This document shows positions 24,704 to 30,835 of a stretch of 30,835 nt of DNA, piece by piece (the stretch's first letter is position 1; every line of letters starts with the position of its first letter). Position numbers and translations under genes: made by a program. Where the stretch lies: contig SFZB01000004.1 of NCBI GenBank assembly GCA_004558975.1, positions 1 through 30,835 on the forward strand, read 5' to 3'. The notes under the pieces were generated by a model. The model did not search any database and was not told the origin of the DNA. It saw nothing but the letters and a program-made list of their open reading frames with translations. Source of the DNA: a bacterium. Lineage in GTDB: Bacteria > Bacillota > Clostridia > Oscillospirales > CAG-272.

Positions 24704-25954
24704 ATGACCACTTACGAGCGTTATCAGGCGGCGAAAGCCATCTACCGTGAAATGGGCGTCGACACCGACGCCGCCATCGAAGCGGTAAAGAAAATTCCGA
24801 TCTCCATACACTGCTGGCAGGGCGATGACGTCCTCGGGTTCCTGACCCCGGACGTGGCGCTCTCGGGCGGGATCCAGACGACGGGCAACTACCCGGGCAG
24901 AGCCCGCACGGCGGAAGAACTGCGCCGCGACATGGACTTCGCCATGAAGATGATCCCCGGCAAGCACCGCGTCAACCTGCACGCCATCTACGCCGACACC
25001 GATGAGAAGGTGGAACTCACCGATCTCGAGCCCCGTCACTTCGCGACGTGGGTGGACTGGGCAAAAGAGCGCGGCCTCGGGCTGGACTTCAACCCGACCT
25101 GCTTCTCCCACCCCATGGCGGCGAGCGGCTTCACCATCTCCTCGCCCGATAAGACGGTGCGCGACTTCTGGGTGAAGCACTGCCAGGCGAGCCGCAAGAT
25201 CTCCGAATACTTCGGGAAATCCCTCGGCACCAAGTCGGTGATGAACCTGTGGTTCCCCGACGGATACAAAGATATCCCCGTCGACCGCGAGGCGCCCCGC
25301 TACCGCATGATGACCGCCCTCGACGAAGTGCTGTCCGTGCCGGTCGACCCGAAGTACCATATCGACGCGCTGGAATCCAAGGTGTTCGGCATCGGTGCCG
25401 AGTCCTACACCGTCGGCTCCCATGAATTCTCCTACGGCTACGCCATGTCCCGCGGCATCGCGTACTGCCTCGACGCCGGTCACTTCCACCCGACCGAGGT
25501 CATCTCGGACAAGATCTCGTCCGTGCTCCTCTACACGAAGGAACTGCTCCTGCACGTCTCCCGCCCCGTCCGTTGGGACTCCGACCATGTGGTCATTCTC
25601 GACGATGAACTGAACGCCATCGCACAGGCGCTCGTCCGCACGAACCTCGTCGAGCGCACGCACATCGGGCTCGACTACTTCGACGCGTCTATCAACCGTG
25701 TGGCGGCGTGGGTCATCGGCACACGCAATATGTGCAAGGCGCTGCTCAAAGCCTACCTCGAGCCGACCGAAACGCTGAAGAAGATTGAGGTCGAGGGCGA
25801 CTACACCACCCGTCTCGCGCTCGTCGAGGAACTCAAGTCCTATCCGTTCGGCGCCGTGTGGGATTACTACTGCGAACAGATGGGCGTACCGGTGCGCGAC
25901 GCATGGCTCGCCGACGTCAAGCAGTATGAAAAGGACGTCCTCTCGCAGCGCTGA
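24704..25954 (+). CDS. rhaA: L-rhamnose isomerase
   Basis: The protein has 416 residues (E. coli 419) with AAGGAG 9 bases before ATG. It interconverts L-rhamnose and L-rhamnulose using Mn2+ or another divalent metal. Family segments: SIHCWQGDDVLGF near residue 32, GGIQTTGNYPG, NLHAIYAD, LDFNPTCFSHP, KVFGIGAESYTVGSHEF with a metal-ligand Glu, CLDAGHFHPTE with metal-ligand Asp and His, and VRWDSDHVV. It forms an operon with rhaB and is followed by a strong terminator. GH78 in the facing operon would supply its substrate. Confidence 0.96.
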   Translation: MTTYERYQAAKAIYREMGVDTDAAIEAVKKIPISIHCWQGDDVLGFLTPDVALSGGIQTTGNYPGRARTAEELRRDMDFAMKMIPGKHRVNLHAIYADTDEKVELTDLEPRHFATWVDWAKERGLGLDFNPTCFSHPMAASGFTISSPDKTVRDFWVKHCQASRKISEYFGKSLGTKSVMNLWFPDGYKDIPVDREAPRYRMMTALDEVLSVPVDPKYHIDALESKVFGIGAESYTVGSHEFSYGYAMSRGIAYCLDAGHFHPTEVISDKISSVLLYTKELLLHVSRPVRWDSDHVVILDDELNAIAQALVRTNLVERTHIGLDYFDASINRVAAWVIGTRNMCKALLKAYLEPTETLKKIEVEGDYTTRLALVEELKSYPFGAVWDYYCEQMGVPVRDAWLADVKQYEKDVLSQR

Positions 25955-25989
25955 TTTGCGAGCCCCTTTTCAAAAGCGGCGAAACAATC

Positions 25990-26056
25990 CGACACGATCG
26001 CAACGCAACCCAATGTAACCTAATCCAATCCAATACAATCTCATGTAACCCAATGC
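25990..26056. other. AT-richer low-complexity spacer after rhaA
   Basis: A run of degenerate CCAAT-like units (CAATGTAACC, AATCCAATCC, AATACAATC, ATGTAACCCAATG) lies between the rhaA stop and its terminator. It encodes nothing recognisable and differs sharply in composition from its surroundings. Confidence 0.6.
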
Positions 26057-26100
26057 AAAGCGGAGTGCCCGACGGGCACTCCGCTTTCTGTTTGTTTTTC
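26057..26100 (+). terminator. Strong intrinsic terminator of rhaBA
   Basis: A perfect 14-bp stem, 26057-26070 with 26074-26087 (loop GAC), is followed by CTGTTTGTTTTTC. The AAAG/CTTT ends also give a short T-run on the other strand, so it might stop the facing operon too. Confidence 0.93.
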
Positions 26101-26119
26101 TGTTTGTCTTTCTGTTTGT
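26084..26119 (+). repeat. Three 12-bp tandem repeats in the terminator tail
   Basis: CTTTCTGTTTGT (26084-26095), TTTTCTGTTTGT (26096-26107) and CTTTCTGTTTGT (26108-26119) differ at one position. They extend the T-rich tail of the rhaBA terminator. Confidence 0.85.
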
Positions 26120-26236
26120 AAGGTTTCCGCTTTTTGTCGTGATGGCTTTGTCGTGACGGTTGCCGCTTTTGTGTTCCTTTTCGTCCGCCCGATGTCTGCC
26201 GAGCACGCGGCGAAAGTCAACTTTTGCTGACACTTC

Positions 26237-26878
26237 TCACGGCAGTAGCGCCGTGAGGTCAGAGAGCGCGTCCAGCCGATAGGTCACGCGCGGGTCGTCC
26301 TTCGCGGAGCCGATGCCCGCGGCGGTGAAACCGCCGGCGATGGCGGCGCTGACGCCGCTCTCGGCGTCCTCGACGACAAGGCAGTCGGCGGGGGCGAGCC
26401 TCAGTTTCTCCGCCGCGAGGAGAAAGACCTCGGGGTCGGGTTTGGAATGCGTGATCTCGTTCCCGTCCGCGACGGCATCAAACGCCGAAACGATTCCGAG
26501 CCGCTCCGTAATCAGGGGCGTGTTGCGCGAGGAGGAGCCGATCGCGAGCCGATACCCGCGCGCGCGGAGCGTCGCGAGTGTCTCTCCGACCCCCGTCGGC
26601 AGGTCGTCCGGCGTCATTTTTGCGAGGAACCCCCGGTACATTTCGTTCTTTTCGGTCGCGAGCGCCGCCTTCTCGGCGTCGGTATAGGAGCGCGTCGCGC
26701 GCTCGAGAATGATGTCCAGGCTCTCCATGCGCGAGACGCCGCGCAGACGCTCGTTTACCTGACGATCGAAAGGGACGCCGATTTTGTCGGCGAGCGCCTT
26801 CCACGCGAGGTAGTGGTATTCGTCGGTGTGGCACAGCACACCGTCCAGGTCAAAAATAATGCCCTTGTAACCGCTCAT
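26237..26878 (-). CDS. pgmB: Beta-phosphoglucomutase (HAD superfamily)
   Basis: The protein has 213 residues. It converts beta-D-glucose 1-phosphate to glucose 6-phosphate through beta-glucose 1,6-bisphosphate in the cytosol. HAD core: FDLDGV with nucleophile Asp10 and acid/base Asp12, SSSRN (motif II), HSKPDPEVF (motif III Lys) and VVEDAESGV (motif IV). The segments EYHYLAWKALADKIGVPFD and RLRGVSRMESLDIIL closely match the Lactococcus enzyme as I recall it (EYHFRAWKALAEEIG and LKGVSREDSLQKIL), including the His of the cap linker. Its start overlaps the stop of the upstream gene by ATGA. A GH65 or similar sugar phosphorylase, its usual neighbour, is not seen in the window. Confidence 0.9.
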   Translation of the reverse strand: MSGYKGIIFDLDGVLCHTDEYHYLAWKALADKIGVPFDRQVNERLRGVSRMESLDIILERATRSYTDAEKAALATEKNEMYRGFLAKMTPDDLPTGVGETLATLRARGYRLAIGSSSRNTPLITERLGIVSAFDAVADGNEITHSKPDPEVFLLAAEKLRLAPADCLVVEDAESGVSAAIAGGFTAAGIGSAKDDPRVTYRLDALSDLTALLP

Positions 26879-27630
26879 CGCTGAGATACCTCCCCGCCTG
26901 TGGTTTCGGCGCCGCCCGGCGCCCCGGGGTGTTCCCCCGATGCTTTGGTTCTGTCGGTCGCTTCTGCGTCCGCGGCTTCGTCATGGTAGACCGAGAGCCG
27001 ACGGCGCCCCCTCCCGCCCGCCTCGGCGAGGTCAATCATCGCCACGGCAAGGTCGGCGTAGGAGACGAAGTGCAAGGGCGGCACGGCGCCGGGGTTCGGG
27101 ACGATCTCCTCGCCCGCGAGGACGTACTTCCCGGTGCGCGGCGCGTCGGGCAGATACAGCCCGTTCGGCGCGAGATAGGTGTACGCGGCGAGGTCGGTGT
27201 GCGTGAGCGCCTCATAGGAACGCGCCTGCGCCGCGCTGACCGCGCGCGTGTCGGCGGGAAACCCGGGCGTCTCATGGAAGTGCCGGGTGTGCGTCCCGTC
27301 GGTAAAGAGCCCGCCGGCGCCGCCGACGACGAGCAGATGCACCCCCGTGCCGGAGAGGCACCCCGCGAGGTGCAGGAGCGTCTCGGTGTGGAGATCCCCC
27401 TCTTCCTCGCGCCACACGCCGAAGCAGTCGATCACGGCGTCAAACGGGGCAAGATCCTCGCGCGTCAAATCCAGTATCGTCTTTTCCCGCACGGTGATGC
27501 CCTCCGGCACCGCCCCGCGGTATTCGTCGACGCTCGGCACAAACGCGGTGACTTTATGCCCGCGGCGGAGCGCCTCCTCGGTGATGTGCCGCCCGGAGCG
27601 TCCGGCGGCGGCTACGATCGCAAATTTCAT
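26875..27630 (-). CDS. NAD(P)-binding protein, NmrA/YwnB-like atypical short-chain dehydrogenase
   Basis: The protein has 251 residues. The N terminus is a Rossmann fold with a glycine-rich loop (MKFAIVAAAGRSGRHI), DAVIDCFGVW at the next nucleotide-binding strand, and LLVVGGAGGLF. These features fit the NmrA-like/SDR_a5 group (YwnB, BlvRB-like), whose members act as NADPH sensors, flavin or quinone reductases, or have unknown roles. No Tyr-x-x-x-Lys catalytic pair is obvious. The last 30 residues are hydrophilic and low in complexity. The start overlaps the GH78 stop by 4 bases and the stop overlaps the pgmB start by 4 bases, so it is translated as part of the operon. Its link to rhamnoside metabolism is not evident. 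Confidence 0.78.
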   Translation of the reverse strand: MKFAIVAAAGRSGRHITEEALRRGHKVTAFVPSVDEYRGAVPEGITVREKTILDLTREDLAPFDAVIDCFGVWREEEGDLHTETLLHLAGCLSGTGVHLLVVGGAGGLFTDGTHTRHFHETPGFPADTRAVSAAQARSYEALTHTDLAAYTYLAPNGLYLPDAPRTGKYVLAGEEIVPNPGAVPPLHFVSYADLAVAMIDLAEAGGRGRRRLSVYHDEAADAEATDRTKASGEHPGAPGGAETTGGEVSQR

Positions 27631-30395
27631 GTGTTCGGTACCTCCTCGATATGGAGCGCGTAGATCTCGGCGAGCGCCGCGTCGAGCGCCGCCGGGTCAT
27701 GCGGAATATAGTGCATGCTCTTCAGCATGGAGAGCGTTACCGACCCTGCCTCCTCCCCGGCGGCGACCCCGGCGAAAGCCGGTACCCGTTCTGCAAGGAT
27801 TTTGGCGACGCGCCCGTCGCGGAACGCCTCGTCCAGGGGGGTATCGGGGTCATAGAGACACAGAATGTCCCCGTCGGGTGTGTACACCTCGTGATAGACC
27901 CCGGGGGTGAGCGTCAGGTGTCTGTCTGTCCCCGGCAGGGTGAGTTCCGCCTCGCACCCGAGCGGCACGCCGACGGTGAGGTCGATGCGCCCCTCTTTCG
28001 TGATGCGCCACGCGACGTGCCAGTCGCCCGACGCCGAGCGGTAGGTACAGTCGACGTACCCGAGCCGCACGTCGGGGAGCGGCGCAATCCGCGCCCGCGA
28101 GAATCCGGGGGCGAGCGGCGTCAGCCCCGCGGCGCCCGTAACGAGGAACTCCGCGACCGACCCGTAGGCATAGTGGTTGAGCGAGTTCATGCCCGTGCCG
28201 GAAATATGCCCGTCCGGCAGGAGCGAGTTCCACCGCTCAAAGATCGTCGTCGCACCGAGGTTCACGCACGCGAGCCACGACGGGGCGTCCTCCCGCAGGA
28301 GAAACCGGTACGCGAGCCGCCCGAGCCCGGCGTCGGCGAGCGTCTTGCACATCGTCGGCGCGCCGACGAAACCGCAACGGATGCGGTAACGGTCAAGGCG
28401 GAGCCGCGTTTCCAGGTCGCGGAGCAAAACATCTTTGTCGCGCCACACGCCGAAGCGGAGCGCGGTCAGGTACCCCGCCTGGGTCGTAACGGACAGATGC
28501 CCCGCGGGGGTGAAGTATTCGTCAAGGATCGCCGCGCGGATCTTTTCCGCCAGCGCCGTGTAAGCGGCGACGTCCTCGGCATATCCCAGCACCTCCGCCG
28601 CCTCGGCGACGTATTTCGCCGACTGCATATAGTAGAGCGACGCGAGGTAGGTGTCGTCCGTCCCGCCCTTCATGGACTGTTCGGTCACGCCGTCGAGCGC
28701 GAGCCAGTCGCCGAAGTGGAACCCGGTCGCGAACAGATGCCGCTCGCCGTTCTCCCTGTCGGTGCGGGTGATATAGTCCACCCAGTCGCGCATCATCGGA
28801 TAGTGGCGGCGGAGCGCCTCCCGGTCGCCGTACTGCCGGTACAGGGTGTGCGGCAGGAATGTCGCGACGTCCCCCCACACGCTCGACGTCCCGGCGAGGA
28901 ATCCGAAGGAGGGCAGGTAGTTCGGTACCGCCCCGCCCATCGTCACCTGCGCGCGGCGCACCTCGGCAAGGAACTTCTCATAAAATGCGCGCGTGTCCGC
29001 GAGGTAGCACGCGGTCGGGGCGAACACCTGCGCGTCGCCCGTCCAGCCGAGCCGCTCGTCCCGCTGGGGGCAGTCGGTCGGCATATCGACGAAGTTGGAG
29101 CGCATGCCCCACCGCACGTTTTCGAGCAGGCGGTTGATTCCCCTGTGCCCGGTCTTAAAATCGAGCGTATCGTCCATTTCGCTCGACAGGGCGCAGCCGA
29201 GAAAATCGGCGGGCTCGGGGTTTCCCTGCCCCGTGACGCGCACATAGCGGAAGCCGCAGTAGGTAAAGCGCGGTTCCACCCACTCTTCGTCGCCCCCGGC
29301 GACGAACGTGAACCGGGCGCGCGCCGTGCGGTAATTGTCATTGTAAAAACAACCGTCCTGCAAGACCTCTCCGAAGTCCAGCGTCACTTTGGTGCCGCGC
29401 GGCGCGCGACAGCGGAAACGCACGAACCCGGCGAAGTTCTGCCCGAAGTCGAGGACGGTTTCCCCGCGGGGGGTCGAAATGACCTCTCGCACGGGGAACG
29501 TCTCCACCACGCGGAGCGGCGGCGAGAAGCGGTCGGTCAGATGCCCCCGCATGAGGTTCCCCCCGTCGGGAAGGCACTCGACCGGCTTTTCGGGGCGCCC
29601 TTCCGAAAACCGCGTGCGGTCGACGTCCTCGCCGTCGTAGATGCCGGAGAGGGTCGTATCGTCCGGGGCATAGACCCATGCCCCGTCGGTCAGAAGCACC
29701 TCACGGCTCCCGTCGGTGTAATCGATATGGACTTCCCCGATGAGGGCGGAACGGTCGCCCCAGGTGTCCTCCCTGCCCCCGTCCAGCCCGAAGCGCCCGC
29801 GGTACCAGCCGCGCCCCACGGCGACGGCGAGCGTATGCGCCCCCGGCGTGAGGTCGAGCGCGTAGGTCGAGACCTGCAGGGCGAAACGGTAGTCGTTGAA
29901 GTAAGGCGCGAGGTATTCGTCACCGCACTTCACCCCGTCGAGACGCACTTCGTAAACGCCTGCGGCGAAGAGGTAGGCACGGGCGCGCGAAACCGGTTTC
30001 GTGATACGGAAACGGCGCAGGAACACAGGGTGGCAGTCGTCGCCCGCCGCGGGCGCGATCCATGCCCCGCCGTAGGGTTCGTTCCGCTTTCCCGTCTCGA
30101 ACGAAACGGGCGTACCGACCGCCGTCGTCTCGTCGTCCGTCGTCACAGTCAGGCGCAGATAGTAGCGCGTGCGCGGCAGGAGCGCGCAGTCGAGCGGCTC
30201 TCCGGCGGCGCTCAGTTTCCCCCGCTTGGCATAGTCCACGGTGAGAAAAGAGGGGTCGCGCGAGAGCTCGATGAGCGTCTCCGTCACCGCCTCCGCCTCC
30301 GGGTCGACGACCCGCCACGAGACGGACAGCGGCGCAAAGGCGAACCCGAGCACGTCGGGCGCGACGCCGGAAATCTTAATACGGTCAATCTTCAT
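27627..30395 (-). CDS. Alpha-L-rhamnosidase, GH78
   Basis: ATG 30395 has GAGGAGG 8 bases upstream and gives 922 residues; an extension to 30440 would lie in the gene before it. Without a signal peptide it acts in the cytoplasm. Domain order: an N-terminal Ig-like domain (about 1-105), the rhamnosidase N domain (about 125-300, including RAYLFAAGVYEVRLDG), a beta domain (about 310-415), the alpha/alpha6 barrel (about 420-760) and a C-terminal beta domain (to about 850). The catalytic signature DMPTDCPQRDERLGWTGD contains the general acid region, with Glu447 in RDERLGW. It removes terminal alpha-L-rhamnose with inversion. A helical tail of about 70 residues follows the usual end of the family. 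It begins 11 bases before the end of the upstream membrane-protein gene. RhaA and RhaB in the facing operon can consume the product. Confidence 0.93.
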   Translation of the reverse strand: MKIDRIKISGVAPDVLGFAFAPLSVSWRVVDPEAEAVTETLIELSRDPSFLTVDYAKRGKLSAAGEPLDCALLPRTRYYLRLTVTTDDETTAVGTPVSFETGKRNEPYGGAWIAPAAGDDCHPVFLRRFRITKPVSRARAYLFAAGVYEVRLDGVKCGDEYLAPYFNDYRFALQVSTYALDLTPGAHTLAVAVGRGWYRGRFGLDGGREDTWGDRSALIGEVHIDYTDGSREVLLTDGAWVYAPDDTTLSGIYDGEDVDRTRFSEGRPEKPVECLPDGGNLMRGHLTDRFSPPLRVVETFPVREVISTPRGETVLDFGQNFAGFVRFRCRAPRGTKVTLDFGEVLQDGCFYNDNYRTARARFTFVAGGDEEWVEPRFTYCGFRYVRVTGQGNPEPADFLGCALSSEMDDTLDFKTGHRGINRLLENVRWGMRSNFVDMPTDCPQRDERLGWTGDAQVFAPTACYLADTRAFYEKFLAEVRRAQVTMGGAVPNYLPSFGFLAGTSSVWGDVATFLPHTLYRQYGDREALRRHYPMMRDWVDYITRTDRENGERHLFATGFHFGDWLALDGVTEQSMKGGTDDTYLASLYYMQSAKYVAEAAEVLGYAEDVAAYTALAEKIRAAILDEYFTPAGHLSVTTQAGYLTALRFGVWRDKDVLLRDLETRLRLDRYRIRCGFVGAPTMCKTLADAGLGRLAYRFLLREDAPSWLACVNLGATTIFERWNSLLPDGHISGTGMNSLNHYAYGSVAEFLVTGAAGLTPLAPGFSRARIAPLPDVRLGYVDCTYRSASGDWHVAWRITKEGRIDLTVGVPLGCEAELTLPGTDRHLTLTPGVYHEVYTPDGDILCLYDPDTPLDEAFRDGRVAKILAERVPAFAGVAAGEEAGSVTLSMLKSMHYIPHDPAALDAALAEIYALHIEEVPNT

Positions 30396-30835
30396 GCGGA
30401 GCCTCCTCGGTTTCGGGATCGTCCGCCCCGGCGGGTGCATCGCCCGCGGGGGGAAAGTGCGTCAGACGTTTTGCGAGTGCGTCCAGCGGTCGCGCGAACA
30501 CGGAAGCGACAAGGAACGCGATCAGCGTCAAGGGCAGAAACGGCTGCAGGAACGCGACAAGGCACGCGACCGCCCCCGCCCGCGCGACGAACCCCACCTG
30601 ATACACCGTCATGACGAGCGAGATCACGAACGTGTTGACGAGGGCCGGCAGGAGCGCGGGGAAAAAGAACGAGGCGAACCTCCCGCCGCCCGCGCGCTGC
30701 GCGAGCCCCTGCCCCCAGCGCGGCGAGGGAATGAAAAACGCGGCGAGAACCCCCGTGACGTAAGCGATGATAAGCCCGATCAGGCTCCCCGGGAAGGTAA
30801 AACCCCCGCGCCCCCCGGCGAGATGCAGGAGTGTC
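30385..30835 (-). CDS. Polytopic membrane protein, C-terminal part (possible transporter component)
   Basis: The gene enters from outside the window; the frame is open up to base 834 of the last kilobase (30834), giving about 150 residues. At least four hydrophobic segments are seen, for instance SLIGLIIAYVTGVLAAFFIP, FPALLPALVNTFVISLVMTV and VAFLQPFLPLTLIAFLVASV, with an Arg/Gly-rich loop (GGRGGFTFPGS) before the first. The tail is Pro/Ala/Glu-rich and cytoplasmic. The short size, spacing and GGRGG...PGS loop recall S components of ECF vitamin transporters such as BioY, but this is a weak resemblance. It overlaps the start of GH78 by 11 bases, so it heads or continues the GH78-SDR-pgmB operon. 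Confidence 0.6.
   Translation of the reverse strand, partial: TLLHLAGGRGGFTFPGSLIGLIIAYVTGVLAAFFIPSPRWGQGLAQRAGGGRFASFFFPALLPALVNTFVISLVMTVYQVGFVARAGAVACLVAFLQPFLPLTLIAFLVASVFARPLDALAKRLTHFPPAGDAPAGADDPETEEAPHED

Noticed and set aside
22817..25663. 948-residue open frame on the minus strand across mntP and rhaBA
   Set aside because: It is antisense to two certain genes and reads as Arg/Gly/His/Val-rich sequence without motifs, as expected from high-GC codon bias.
27651..30614. 987-residue open frame on the plus strand opposite GH78
   Set aside because: GH78 on the other strand has all family motifs and a ribosome binding site; this frame is Arg/Pro/Glu-rich noise.

Overview
The window looks like chromosomal DNA from a GC-rich, Gram-positive anaerobe of the class Clostridia, probably a gut or rumen commensal. 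This rests on strong AGGAGG-type ribosome binding sites, consensus sigma-A promoters (TTGACA/TACAAT), lipoproteins with a lipobox, CUT1-type sugar ABC transport and many intracellular glycosidases. The genus cannot be read from the sequence. No rRNA, tRNA, CRISPR array, transposase or phage gene was seen.

Layout. (1) 1-9967, plus strand, is a glycan-uptake and degradation locus. It holds the end of a sugar ABC permease, a BMP-type solute-binding lipoprotein with an extra C-terminal domain, a multi-domain Ig-like surface lipoprotein, three tightly packed cytoplasmic glycosidases (GH37 trehalase-like, GH3, GH31) and a membrane protein of unknown function. (2) 10044-13243, minus strand, holds serA (3-phosphoglycerate dehydrogenase) and a beta-lactamase-fold serine hydrolase, closed by a terminator shared with region 1. 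(3) 13351-17425, plus strand, encodes a heterodimeric ABC exporter with one degenerate ATP site, fired from a promoter divergent to the serine hydrolase. (4) 17518-18915, minus strand, is a GH13 alpha-amylase-family enzyme. Divergent from it are a glycerol kinase (glpK) and a monoacylglycerol-lipase-like hydrolase. (5) 22055-23006 is a yybP-ykoY manganese riboswitch with a terminator, controlling the Mn2+ efflux pump mntP. (6) 23106-30835 is a rhamnose module. rhaB-rhaA (plus) converge with a minus-strand operon of membrane protein, GH78 alpha-L-rhamnosidase, NAD(P)-binding protein and beta-phosphoglucomutase.

How the genes work together. Region 1 imports oligosaccharides and trims alpha- and beta-glucosidic bonds inside the cell. 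GH13 and beta-phosphoglucomutase add alpha-glucan and glucose-phosphate metabolism. GH78 frees L-rhamnose, which RhaA isomerises and RhaB phosphorylates; the RhaD aldolase is not in the window. The lipase-like protein could supply glycerol to GlpK. SerA, the exporter and MntP are housekeeping or stress functions.

No wholly new defence or mobile system is visible. The least explained parts are the BMP-domain fusion protein, the unknown membrane protein at the end of the first locus, the intracellular serine hydrolase facing the exporter, and several compact repeat or hairpin elements in the intergenic gaps. Region 1 is visibly less GC-rich than the rest (spot counts: 31/60 G+C at 1021-1080 against 43/60 at 19321-19380), which hints at a different origin for that locus.
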